From Gemmatimonas sp. (lineage in GTDB: Bacteria > Gemmatimonadota > Gemmatimonadetes > Gemmatimonadales > Gemmatimonadaceae): DNA of 64,000 bases. Where the stretch lies: contig JAAVWC010000007.1 of NCBI GenBank assembly GCA_023910675.1, positions 1 through 64,000 on the forward strand, written 5' to 3'. Each line of letters begins with the position of its first letter. The first letter of the stretch is position 1. Below are positions 43,359-52,101 of the stretch, one piece after another. The notes beneath the pieces were generated by a model that saw only the letters and a program-made list of their open reading frames with translations, made no database searches and was not told the DNA's origin. The position numbers and the translations under genes are program-made.

Positions 43359-44776
43359 CGAGTCGGTTCCTCATGGGTGGCGCCTGCCGGAGCGGCGCCG
43401 GTGGATGCAGCGGGTGAGAGCGTATCGAAACGGGCCAGCGCGCCGGGATCGGCGCCCACGGCTTTGCGGTATTGCGCGAGGGCATCAATGACCTCAAAGC
43501 GGGCGGCCGCATGGGCCAGTGCGGCCCCGGTCGCGGCCGTCTCCGCGCCCAGCAGTTCGGCCACCGTCGCCAGCCCACCGGCGTAGCGCTTCTCCACGAG
43601 GCGATGCGCTTCGGTGCTTTGGGCGGCGGCCTGCGCGGCCAGCGTGAGTCGCTGCAGCGTCAGGGTGACCAGGCGCTTGGCGGCGTCGGCTTCGACACGG
43701 GCGTTGGCCCGCGCGGCTTCTTCACCGGCACGTGCCCCGCGAGCGCGGGCATCGGCACCGGCCACATCGGCCAGTTCACTGCCGCCGCCAAAGAGCGACC
43801 ACGACCCCATCACGCCGACGGTCCAGTTGGGCTTGCCGGCGTACAGGGTGGTGGGCGAGTTGTAGTCGTAGCGGGCATAGCCGTTCAATCGCGGCAGCAT
43901 GGTGGCGGCGGCGCGCTGGCGATCGGCGAGCGCGGCGCTGGTTCCCAACTGCGCCGCGCGGACGTCGTCCCGCTGTCCCTCGGTTTCCGCTCCCGCCGTG
44001 TCCTGCGCCGCGAACGCCCGCACCGCACTGTCAGTGGGGAGCTGCGTGGGGAGGAGCAGGGTGCCTGGCTCGGTGCGCCCCAGCAGCAGCGCCAACTGCG
44101 CGCGTGCGGTGGTGGCATCGTTGCTGGCCGACAGCAGCTGTGCCGACACATCGCCGGCCCGCACAGTGGCCTGCAACTGGTCGGCCTTGGTGACCACCCC
44201 CTGCCGCACCATGCTCTCCACCTGCTTCACGGCCGCGGTGGCGGCGCGTTGGGCCTGCGTGAGCATGGCGACTGTTTCCTGCGCGAGCACGGCGCCGTAG
44301 TAGGCTCTGACCACCATGGCGCGGGTGGTCACGCTGGTCCAATCGGCCATGGCCGCACTGGCGTTGGCGGCGGATCGTGCGGCCCGCCAACCGGTGAGGG
44401 CATCGGCGTTGAAGACCGGCACTTCCAGCACGAGGCCGCCGGTCATGTTGTTCACCGGCGCCGGATCGTTCAGTCGGGCCGGATCGAAGGCGGCGGGGGT
44501 CACGGCCCGTTGGCGCAGCGTGGTGCCGAAGGCGCCAATGGGGTCAGTGGTTCGGACAACCCCGCCTTCGACGCGCGCCGAAGGGAGAATGCCCTTGAGA
44601 GGGAGCGCCGCGCGGGCGCGGTCACTCGCGGCAGTGGCCGCCGCCTGGCGATTGCCAAAGGCGCGGCGGTCGGCCTCCGCCAGCGCATCCGCGAGGCGGA
44701 GGGGCGACTGCGCCGCGGCGAGCCCGGGGAGAGCGAGCACGGCAGCGGCGACCAGGGAATAAGAAATGGTTCGCAT
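43355..44776 (-). CDS. TolC-family outer-membrane efflux protein
   Basis: 473 aa from ATG 44776, which begins a signal peptide (RTISYSLVAAAVLALPGLAAAQ); upstream in-frame ATGs exist to 44806 but would put a charged aromatic tail before the signal. Two TolC repeats are visible (LRLADALAEADRR...ARVEGGVV; YARYDYNSPTTLYAGKPNWTVGVMGSWSLFGGG), with long coiled-coil helices rich in Ala. The C-terminus overlaps the adaptor start. This is the first gene of the five-gene efflux operon and lies just downstream of an AT-rich control region. Confidence 0.9.
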   Translation of the reverse strand: MRTISYSLVAAAVLALPGLAAAQSPLRLADALAEADRRAFGNRQAAATAASDRARAALPLKGILPSARVEGGVVRTTDPIGAFGTTLRQRAVTPAAFDPARLNDPAPVNNMTGGLVLEVPVFNADALTGWRAARSAANASAAMADWTSVTTRAMVVRAYYGAVLAQETVAMLTQAQRAATAAVKQVESMVRQGVVTKADQLQATVRAGDVSAQLLSASNDATTARAQLALLLGRTEPGTLLLPTQLPTDSAVRAFAAQDTAGAETEGQRDDVRAAQLGTSAALADRQRAAATMLPRLNGYARYDYNSPTTLYAGKPNWTVGVMGSWSLFGGGSELADVAGADARARGARAGEEAARANARVEADAAKRLVTLTLQRLTLAAQAAAQSTEAHRLVEKRYAGGLATVAELLGAETAATGAALAHAAARFEVIDALAQYRKAVGADPGALARFDTLSPAASTGAAPAGATHEEPTR

Positions 44777-44814
44777 ATGTAGATATACATAAATGCGCAT
44801 ATACACGAACGCAA
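44774..44814 (-). promoter_or_regulatory. AT-rich promoter/operator of the TolC-MFP-RND operon, possibly leaderless
   Basis: On the minus strand, TTGCGT (44814-44809), a 17-bp spacer and TATGTA (44791-44786) suggest a promoter whose start would fall within a few bases of ATG 44776, giving a leaderless or very short-leader mRNA. CATTTATGTATATCTACATATG (44795-44774) resembles the element upstream of arsR at 37982-38003. Binding there would block both transcription and the start codon. Confidence 0.45.
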
Positions 44815-44836
44815 GAGACTCATCACCCCAAACACT

Positions 44837-44876
44837 AACCCGGAACCCGGAACTGATCCGTTCCGCGTCCCGGGTT
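44837..44876. terminator. Hairpin after the S9 hydrolase gene
   Basis: AACCCGG...CCGGGTT encloses GGAAC/GTTCC, a compound stem of 7 plus 5 bp. It lies between the stop of the gene at 44924 and the efflux-operon promoter, and would end transcripts from the former. No clear T-run is present. Confidence 0.5.
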
Positions 44877-44923
44877 CGGGTGGTGGGTTGTGGGTATTGG
44901 TGGCGCGGTGGCCGCGCCTCGGC

Positions 44924-46009
44924 CTACTTCCTCAGCGTCCGATCGAAGAACGCCCACACCCGGTCCCAACTGTCGATCTGCTCGGGTGACTCATCGCGCT
45001 CGAGCGTCTGGCGGTTCACACGGCGGCTGAACGTGTGCCCCACGCTGGCGGGCCCAGGCGTCGGATTCACGTAGATCTTCGTTTCGGCGAGCGCAGGCTT
45101 GCGCGCGATGAGCGCGTCGATGAGCGGTCGCGCTTCTTCGAAGTTCACATCTTCGTCGTTCGTCGCCACGTGCACGAGCAGCGGCGTCTTGAGGCTGTCC
45201 ACCCAGTAGTACGGGGAGCGGCGGATATACTCCTCGCGCTTCTCGAACGGCAGTCCGCGCACCGTGGCCATCGTGCTGAATGAGCGCTGGTACGACGGCC
45301 CCTTGAACGACAACCGGAAGAGCAGGTTGGTCACCGGCACGATCGCCGCGCCCGACTTGAACGGCGAGCCTGTGGCTTCCCGCGTGAGCAGCAGCGCGGT
45401 GATGTACCCGCCGTGGCTCCAGCCCATCACGCCAAGCCGTTCGGGGTTCACATAGGGGAGCGCCTTGAGCACCTCGGCCGCCGACTCCACGTCGTCGACT
45501 TCCATGCCGCCATAGTCGATCGCGTTGTGGTGCGCGGCGCCGTAGCCCGTACTGCCGCGATAGTCGGGCGTGATGATGGCATAGCCGCGTTGCACGGCCT
45601 CACGGATGAACGGCCAGTAGTTCTGATCCATGTTGCCGTGCACGCCGCCGTGCACCCACACCATGGCCGCATGCTGCTTCGTCCCCTTCGGGGTGAGCGG
45701 CTCGAAGAGGTACGCGGGAATGTCCATCCCACCAGCCTGGCTCTTGTACGTCACCTTCGAAAACTTCACCACGCCCTTGGCGCGCGCCGCGAAAATGCTG
45801 TCGGTCGCCGCCTTGCTCTTGATGGCGCGATCGTAGTCGGCCAGCGGGTGATCTTCCGGGCGATTGCTCACATAGAGCCGCGCGGCCCGGGTGGAGTCCA
45901 TGGGGACGATCTGCCGACGCCCCGGGGGATCGTCGGCTTGTGCCCGCAGCGGGCTGGTGACGGCGAGCCCAAGCAGGGAAATTCCGAGCAGCGGACGAAG
46001 CGCGTTCAT
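44924..46009 (-). CDS. Secreted S9-type alpha/beta hydrolase (prolyl-oligopeptidase family)
   Basis: 361 aa from ATG 46009, which begins a signal peptide (MNALRPLLGISLLGLAVTSPLRAQ). The catalytic domain has the oxyanion strand MVWVHGGVHGNMDQNYWPFI, the nucleophile GVMGWSHGGYITAL, the acid near VATNDEDVNFEEA and a His in GHTFSRR. The beta-propeller normally found in the N-terminal half of S9 peptidases is lacking; only about 90 residues precede the hydrolase fold. It may therefore be an esterase or a small peptidase with open access. Confidence 0.82.
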   Translation of the reverse strand: MNALRPLLGISLLGLAVTSPLRAQADDPPGRRQIVPMDSTRAARLYVSNRPEDHPLADYDRAIKSKAATDSIFAARAKGVVKFSKVTYKSQAGGMDIPAYLFEPLTPKGTKQHAAMVWVHGGVHGNMDQNYWPFIREAVQRGYAIITPDYRGSTGYGAAHHNAIDYGGMEVDDVESAAEVLKALPYVNPERLGVMGWSHGGYITALLLTREATGSPFKSGAAIVPVTNLLFRLSFKGPSYQRSFSTMATVRGLPFEKREEYIRRSPYYWVDSLKTPLLVHVATNDEDVNFEEARPLIDALIARKPALAETKIYVNPTPGPASVGHTFSRRVNRQTLERDESPEQIDSWDRVWAFFDRTLRK

Positions 46010-46190
46010 GGGCATGGCGGCACACGAGAGAAGGGCGTGACCGACGCCGGAGCGCCGAATTGAGGAATGCTTGCTGTACGGACGGGCGGGACCCAGCGCT
46101 GAAACGGCATCGACGAGTCCCCGTGCTGACGCGCTCTCGGTCGTCACGGCGGCGACGACGAAACATCGCACCGAGCGATAGCTTACGCCC

Positions 46191-46787
46191 ATGACTCGCA
46201 TACAGACTCCGAGAATCACGAGCGGCACGCTGGCACTGGCGCTGCTGATGAGCGCGGCGCCGAGCCTGCCGCTTCGTGCACAAGCGCTGGCCCACACGCA
46301 GGGTGGGGCGCAGACCACCATGCCCGTCGAGGGCGGCCAGTCGGCGTTCGCGGCGATCGCCGAAATCGTGAAGCGGCTCGAGGCGGACCCCAACACCGAT
46401 TGGCGCAAGGTCAATCTCGAGCGGCTGCGGCAGCATCTGCGTGACATGGATATGGTCACGCTGCGCAGCGCGGTGACCGCCGCGCCGACTACCGGCGGGG
46501 CGACCTTCGTCGTGCGTGGCACGGGTGAGGTGATCGGGGCGATCAAGCGACTGACCGGCGCCCACGTGGCGATGGTGGAGATGATGGGTGGCCCCCGCGT
46601 GGCGCGGACGGTGCTTCCTGACGGGGTACGGCTCGTCGTCACCGCCCGTGATGGTGACCCGGCAGCGGGGGCGGCCCGCATTCGTGGTCTGGGGTTCATT
46701 GGCCTCATGGCCAGCGGCGATCACCACCAGATGCACCACCTGATGCTCGCCCGCGGCGAGGCGATGGCCAACCACGGCGGCCGGTAA
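46191..46787 (+). CDS. Exported protein of unknown function
   Basis: 198 aa. The signal peptide is ITSGTLALALLMSAAPSLPLRAQA. The mature part starts SAFAAIAEIVKRLEADPNTDWRKVNLERLRQHLRDMDMVTLRSAV, a helical region with the recurring pattern AIxEIVxxLExDPxTDWxxVNxExLRxHLxDM seen in secreted proteins of unknown role. It then has TFVVRGTGEVIGAIKRL, and ends His- and Met-rich (SGDHHQMHHLMLARGEAM), a possible metal site. It is divergent from the S9 hydrolase gene and precedes the sortilin-like gene by 90 bp in the same direction. Confidence 0.7.
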   Translation: MTRIQTPRITSGTLALALLMSAAPSLPLRAQALAHTQGGAQTTMPVEGGQSAFAAIAEIVKRLEADPNTDWRKVNLERLRQHLRDMDMVTLRSAVTAAPTTGGATFVVRGTGEVIGAIKRLTGAHVAMVEMMGGPRVARTVLPDGVRLVVTARDGDPAAGAARIRGLGFIGLMASGDHHQMHHLMLARGEAMANHGGR

Positions 46788-46877
46788 CCACGCGGGGCAA
46801 CGGCAGCCCCGACCGCAGCGTAACCTTGTATGGGATCGGGACCGCGGTGGTCCCGCCCTTTCCTGCTACGCCCGGCC

Positions 46878-49800
46878 ATGTCCCCTTCTGTTCTGCGTAC
46901 CGGCTGTGGCCGGGCGCTCGCCTCCCTCGCCGCTGGACTGCTGTTGCCGGCCATGCTCTTGGCGCAGGGCGCACTCCCCGACTCGCAACTTGTTCGCCCG
47001 CTCACCTATCGCAATATCGGCCCCGCGTCGATGAGCGGGCGCATTACCGACATCGCCGTCGTCGAAGGCCCGCGCTCCGTGCGCGGCGGACGCCTTGGCA
47101 CCACCATGTATGTGGCCGTCGCCACGGGCGGTATCTGGAAGTCGACGAACGCGGGGCTCACATGGGCTCCCGTCTCCGACTCCATCGGTGTTGGCTCCAT
47201 TGGCGCCGTCGCAGTCGCCCCATCCAACGGCGATGTGGTATGGGCGGGGAGCGGTGAATCGAACAACATGCGCAGCTCCTCGTGGGGCGTGGGCGCGTTC
47301 AAGAGCACCGACGGCGGCAAGACGTGGTCGAAGGCCATGCTCCCCAAGACGCAGCACATCAGCCGTATTGTCATCGATCCGCGTGATCCGGACATCGTGT
47401 ACGTCGCCGCCATGGGCCCGCTGTGGGCACCCGGTGGTGATCGCGGCATCTTCAAGACCGTCGACGGTGGCAAGACGTGGACGAACACGAAGAGCCTCTC
47501 GCCGCACACGGGCTTCACCGAGCTGGTGATGGATCCGAACAACCCCGACGTGCTCTACGCCGCGTCGTATCAGCGCGAGCGTCGCGCGTATGGATTCCTG
47601 CCCAGCGGCCCGGAGAGCGGCATCTGGAAGACGATCGATGCCGGCACGACGTGGAACCGCCTCGCGAGTGGTCTGCCCACCGGTGATGCGGGCCGCATTG
47701 GTCTCGCGGTGTGCCGCTCCCGCCCCAACACGCTGTACGCCAGCGTGCACGCCACGGGCACGCAGAACGGCTTCTATCGCAGCGACGATGCCGGCGCCAC
47801 CTGGCGTCAGACCGATCGCAGCAACGGCACCGCGTGGTATTACTCGCAGGTACGCTGTGATCCGTCGGACGCCGAGCATGTGGTGCGCCTCAATGTGGGC
47901 AGCACGGAGTCGTATGACGGCGGCAAGACGTGGCGCGGCTACGCTGGTGGTGGCGGCGTGCACAGTGATCATCACGCGTTGTGGATCAATCCCGACGATC
48001 CCGACCATCACGTGATGGGCAACGACGGCGGGCTCGACATCACGTATGATCGTGGCCGCTCGTGGTACAACAACGAGAACATCGTTGGCGCGCAATTCTA
48101 TGCCATTTCCGTCGATGACCAGTGGCCGTTCTACCACGTGTACGGCGGCTTGCAGGACAACCAGACGTGGGGCGGCCCCAACCGCACGCGCAACACGTTC
48201 GGCCCGACCAATGCCGACTGGGTGCGTATGGCGGGCGGTGACGGCTTCTTCAACGTGACCGACAAGTTCGACGCGAACGTGGTGTATGCCGAATCGCAGA
48301 ATGGGGGCATTCAGCGCTACAACGCCAGGACGGGTCAGACCAAGGGCATCAAGCCGTTGGCTAAGGACGGCGAGAAGCACCGCTACAACTGGAGCGCGCC
48401 CATCGTGCCGTCGCGGCACACGGGCGGCACGGTGTACTTCGCGGCCAACTACCTCTTCAAGAGCCACGATCGTGGCGACTCGTGGAAGACGATCAGCCCC
48501 GATGTCACGCGCAACCTGAACCGCAACCAGCTCCCCATGCGCGGCAGCGTGCCGCCGCGTGATGCACTGGGCCTGCACGAAGGCACGGCGGCGTTCGGCA
48601 ACATCAGTGCGGTCAGTGAATCGCCGCGTCGCGCGGGTATTCTGGCTGTCGGCACCGACGACGGCGTCATTGCCGTCACGCGCAACGAGGGCCAGTCGTG
48701 GAACCGCATCACGAGCTTTGCCGGTGTCCCCGATACGACGTACGTGAGTGGCGTGCAGCTGTCCAAGCATGCCGACGGTACGGTGTACGCCACGTTCGAC
48801 GGACACCGCAGCAACGACATGAAGCCGTACGTCTACAAGAGCACCGACTTCGGCGCGACGTGGACGAGCATCACCGGCAACTTGCCGTCGCTCGGCCCGG
48901 TGCAGGTCATCCGCGAACATCACCGCGAGCCCAATCTGCTCTTTGTCGGCACTGAGTTCGGCGTGTTCTTCACCATCGACGGCGGAACAACGTGGACCGC
49001 ACTCAAGACGGGGATGCCGGGCGTGCCCGTGTGGGATCTCGCCATTCAGGAACGGTGGAACGATCTCGTGGTGGGTACGCACGGTCGTGGCGTCTTCATC
49101 CTCGACGATCTGTCGGCGCTCGAACATCTCGCGGCGGCCAAGCGGGAGCGCGTGGCGTATCTGTTCCCGGCGCGCAATGAGATTGCGTTCCAGCTCGACG
49201 GCAGCCGCAACTCGGGGATGGGCTCCACCGGCTTCACCGGGCAGAACCCCGAGCATGGCGTGCGTCTCGCATATCTGGTGAACAACGCGCCTGCCGACGC
49301 GAAGGCGAAGCTCGAAATCATCGACGGTGCCGGACGTGTCGTGCGTGAACTCCCCGCGAACGCCAAGGCCGGTCTCTATCGCCCGGTGTGGGATATGCGC
49401 GTTGGTGCGCCGCTGACGGGCGCCGTGACGGCCGCCGCGCCAGCCGGTGCACGTGGCCAGGGCGGCGGCGGCGGTGGCTTTGGTGGGTTCGGTGGCGGCG
49501 GTGCCCGCAGCTATTCGGCGGTGCCGGGCAGCTACACCGCGCGCCTCACCATCACGCCCGCATCGGGCGCAGCGACGGTCCTCACGCGCAAGTTCACGCT
49601 GCTTGCTGACCCCGAGCAGACGATGTCCCTGGGTGAGCTGCAGTCGCTCGACGCTTTCCGCCTCGAGGTCGTGCGCTTCCAGAAGCGTGTGACCGATGCG
49701 CAGACGGTGGCCGACAGCACGATGCGGAAGTTCGCCGACCTGAAGAAGGCGGCCGCCGCCGACAGCGCCAAGCTCACGCCGGCGCTCACGTCGCAGCTGG

Positions 49801-50159
49801 CCGACGTGGACAAGGTGCTCTCGACGTTCACGTCCGAGATTGGTGCCACGCCCGCCGCCCGCGCCGCACAGTTTGCCGGCCGTGCCCCCGGTGCCGGTGC
49901 AGCCGCGCCGCCGTCGGATGACATGGAAGACGAAAACCGCGGCGCCTCGGGGGCGCCCGATATGTCCTTCTCCGGACGCGCGGGCACGCTCAACAGCGTC
50001 ATCGGCTCCAACTTCGCGGTGTCCTCAGCGCAGCGCGCGCTGCTGCAGAAGCTCGGCAAGGAAATCGACGCGCAGTCGGCGGCGGTGGCCAAGGTCAAGG
50101 CGACGTCGTTGCCAGCGCTGTCCGCGGCACTTACGGCGGCCGGGGTCAAGGTGCCCTGA
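46878..50159 (+). CDS. Secreted sortilin/VPS10-like BNR-repeat protein
   Basis: About 1093 aa from ATG 46878 (ATG 46830 also open). A signal peptide (LASLAAGLLLPAMLLAQ) is followed by two beta-propellers with many Asp-box repeats (SxDGGxTW): STNAGLTW, STDGGKTWSK, TVDGGKTWTN, TIDAGTTWNR, SDDAGATW, STDFGATWTS, TIDGGTTWTA. After about residue 780 come Ig-like strands (VRLAYLVNNAPADAKAKLEI), a Gly-rich linker (about 873-886) and a helical C-terminus (RLEVVRFQKRVTDAQTVADS). This class of large glycosyl-hydrolase-like propeller is abundant in Gemmatimonadota and Bacteroidota and is thought to bind or process polymers outside the cell. No enzymatic residues are confirmed. Confidence 0.9.
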   Translation: MSPSVLRTGCGRALASLAAGLLLPAMLLAQGALPDSQLVRPLTYRNIGPASMSGRITDIAVVEGPRSVRGGRLGTTMYVAVATGGIWKSTNAGLTWAPVSDSIGVGSIGAVAVAPSNGDVVWAGSGESNNMRSSSWGVGAFKSTDGGKTWSKAMLPKTQHISRIVIDPRDPDIVYVAAMGPLWAPGGDRGIFKTVDGGKTWTNTKSLSPHTGFTELVMDPNNPDVLYAASYQRERRAYGFLPSGPESGIWKTIDAGTTWNRLASGLPTGDAGRIGLAVCRSRPNTLYASVHATGTQNGFYRSDDAGATWRQTDRSNGTAWYYSQVRCDPSDAEHVVRLNVGSTESYDGGKTWRGYAGGGGVHSDHHALWINPDDPDHHVMGNDGGLDITYDRGRSWYNNENIVGAQFYAISVDDQWPFYHVYGGLQDNQTWGGPNRTRNTFGPTNADWVRMAGGDGFFNVTDKFDANVVYAESQNGGIQRYNARTGQTKGIKPLAKDGEKHRYNWSAPIVPSRHTGGTVYFAANYLFKSHDRGDSWKTISPDVTRNLNRNQLPMRGSVPPRDALGLHEGTAAFGNISAVSESPRRAGILAVGTDDGVIAVTRNEGQSWNRITSFAGVPDTTYVSGVQLSKHADGTVYATFDGHRSNDMKPYVYKSTDFGATWTSITGNLPSLGPVQVIREHHREPNLLFVGTEFGVFFTIDGGTTWTALKTGMPGVPVWDLAIQERWNDLVVGTHGRGVFILDDLSALEHLAAAKRERVAYLFPARNEIAFQLDGSRNSGMGSTGFTGQNPEHGVRLAYLVNNAPADAKAKLEIIDGAGRVVRELPANAKAGLYRPVWDMRVGAPLTGAVTAAAPAGARGQGGGGGGFGGFGGGGARSYSAVPGSYTARLTITPASGAATVLTRKFTLLADPEQTMSLGELQSLDAFRLEVVRFQKRVTDAQTVADSTMRKFADLKKAAAADSAKLTPALTSQLADVDKVLSTFTSEIGATPAARAAQFAGRAPGAGAAAPPSDDMEDENRGASGAPDMSFSGRAGTLNSVIGSNFAVSSAQRALLQKLGKEIDAQSAAVAKVKATSLPALSAALTAAGVKVP

Positions 50160-50170
50160 AAGTTGGGTTG

Positions 50171-50267
50171 AACTGATCGCACGAAGGCATCCAAGACAAC
50201 AAAGGCATCCAAGAGAATTCTGTTCTCGGATGCCTTTGTTGTCTTGGATGCCTTCGTGCGATCAGTT
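50171..50267. terminator. Perfect 40-bp inverted repeat between convergent genes
   Basis: AACTGATCGCACGAAGGCAT (50171) and its exact complement at 50248-50267, continuing for 40 bp on each side (50171-50210 and 50228-50267), with a 17-nt loop containing GAGAA/TTCTC. Within each arm GGCATCCAAGA-type units repeat. The right arm includes the stop codon of the phosphatase relic on the minus strand, and the left arm starts 11 bp after the BNR gene stop. It probably terminates transcription from both sides, but it is far longer and more perfect than a normal terminator. Confidence 0.85.
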
Positions 50268-51192
50268 CTTGAAAATGGGTAATGCCACCGCCGCCTGCGG
50301 CTCGGCCGAACGCCAATCCTTGCCGAGCGCCGCTGCGATCGTCGCCGCCATCTGCGCCTGTTGCGTCGGCGAATTGCGACGGACACCCAAAGCCCCAATG
50401 TCCGGGCCGATCGCCGCACTCCAGATATACTCGGCGCCGTTCACCTCTTCGCCGTGATCGGTCCATTCAACGCCCCAGCCGCGACCGTGGTCGGTGCTGA
50501 TCAGCAGCGTGACTTTATTGCGCGTGCGAGGATCGGCCTGAAATCGCGACCAGAGCTGCGACAGATAACGATCGACCTGCTGCGCGCTGCGCAGATACAG
50601 ATCGTAGCGGCCACTGTGCGCGTATTCGTCGGTTTCGCCGTAGCCAATGAACAGCACCTTCGGCATGGCGGTGTTCATCTGTACGACGACCAACTGCTGC
50701 ATGAGCGCATCGAACGCCACATCGGGCCACAGCTGCGTGGTGGTGCGATAGAGTTCCTGCAGCAGCGTGCTCTTGTCGTCAGCAAACGGCGCGGCGCCCT
50801 TGTCCCAGCCGTCATTAACGGGAACGCCACTGCGCTCGGTGTTGATGATGCGGCGGAACGCGTACCATGTGGCATGCGCCGCGACCTGTCCACGATAGGC
50901 ACTGTCCTTGTTCAGCCACTCGAAGACGGTCGTATTGGGGTTGGGCTTGAACCCGTTGCTGTTGATCTGCGGGTCGAAGAACCCCGTGAACGTTTCGCTG
51001 TAGCCGGGATACGAAAAGCGGAAGCGGTTCACCACGCGGGCCGCGCTCTGAACGGCGCTGTCGCCGAAGATCTGTCCCTGTTTCGCAACCGTCCCCCAGA
51101 GGAACGGCAGGTGGCGTCGACGACTGCGCAGACGCCGTCTTTCCCACCACGAAGGCCATGGCTGGCAGCAGCCACCGAGCGCCGCGCATCAC
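50262..51192 (-). pseudogene. Alkaline phosphatase/sulfatase-superfamily protein with deleted active-site region
   Basis: From ATG 51192 a signal peptide (ARWLLPAMAFVVGKTASAQSS) is read, then the frame changes and about 80 residues of the family's N-terminus are missing. The rest resumes with LPFLWGTVAKQGQIFGDSAV (near 51110), VNRFRFSYPGYSETFTGFFDPQINSNGF, PKVLFIGYGETDEYAHSGRYDLYL and TLLISTDHGRGWGVEWTDHGEEV, the C-terminal metal-site half of alkaline phosphatase-type enzymes. The missing segment would contain the first metal ligand Asp and the nucleophile Thr/Ser (DGLRW region). The last 257 codons are open from 51035. It is probably inactive. The stop lies in the 40-bp inverted repeat. Confidence 0.7.
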
Positions 51193-51972
51193 CGCCGCGG
51201 CCGCCGCTGCGTGGCCGCCTTCTCCACCAGTCGACGGAGCTCCTTGATCGGCTCCGGATTGTCGTCTACCTGCAGGCGCATCACCACGTCATTGTGCAGC
51301 CACACGCCGCCGTCCTTCTTCACGATCAGCATGGCCGCGCTCTGCATGCCGCGCTTGTCACCACCGGCCAGCTGGCCGGCTTCCAATGCGGCGAGCAATC
51401 GCAGCGACAGATGCCCCTGCGTTTCCTCGAACGCCTTCACCATCCCGCTCACCACGTCGGGCCCGGCGAGAATATTGCCCTGCGCCGTGCAGAACTTCCC
51501 CTGCTTGTCGCCGGCCCACTCGCTGGCCTTGGGGCCTGTATAGGCGGCCACATTGCCCTGCATGTCGATCACGGCGAACTGCCGGCCGAACTTCGTCCAA
51601 TCGGTCGGACGCGGATCGGGGTCGCTCTCCCACACCTTCTTGATCACGTCGGCCGGCTTCATGCCGCCGCGCAGCAGCGCAATGGCCTGCGGCCCGTACG
51701 ACACATCCTACAATGGCCTGCGTGGCCGCCACACCCACTCCGGCCTCGGCCCACAGCACGCCGTTGCCCACGGAGAACACGCGGCTCTGCACCGCACCCC
51801 CCACTTCACCCGTCGCCGGGTCATAGCCGAGGATGGAGAACGTGGCTACCGGTGGCCACGGCGTCGGCGGCATGCTGGAAAAGGTGGTGGCGGCGCTTCC
51901 GGGCGAAGTCTGCGCTGGAAGCGCGGGGGCGAGCGCGAGGCTCGCGAGCAGGGCGATGAGGATTGGACGCAT
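51189..51972 (-). pseudogene. DUF1028 secreted protein with one frameshift
   Basis: From ATG 51972 a signal peptide (PILIALLASLALAPALPAQ) leads into VATFSILGYDPATGEVGGAVQSRVFSVGNGVLWAEAGVGVAATQA, the DUF1028 N-terminus, which is an Ntn-hydrolase-like fold. Near 51712 the frame shifts, and the next frame continues without loss as SYGPQAIALLRGGMKPADVIKKVWESDPDPRPTDWTKFGRQFAVIDMQGNVAAYTG through SAAMLIVKKDGGVWLHNDVVMRLQVDDNPEPIKELRRLV to 51189. A single indel explains the break. Repaired length is about 260 aa. The family is annotated as uncharacterised or as putative amidases. Confidence 0.8.
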
Positions 51973-52101
51973 GCTCGAAATGTGGTGCGCGCGCCCTGAA
52001 TTCGCTCGATGGGTTGTGGGCGACCCGCCGCCGCGCGGTGCCGAGCGTCCGGCGCCGGTCGCGCGTAGCATGTGAGAGTCACTTCACTCCCCGGAGCCCA
52101 C

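Noticed and set aside
46866-49256. 796-codon minus-strand ORF opposite the sortilin-like gene
   Set aside because: It is antisense to clear Asp-box repeats and has no recognisable domain or start signal.
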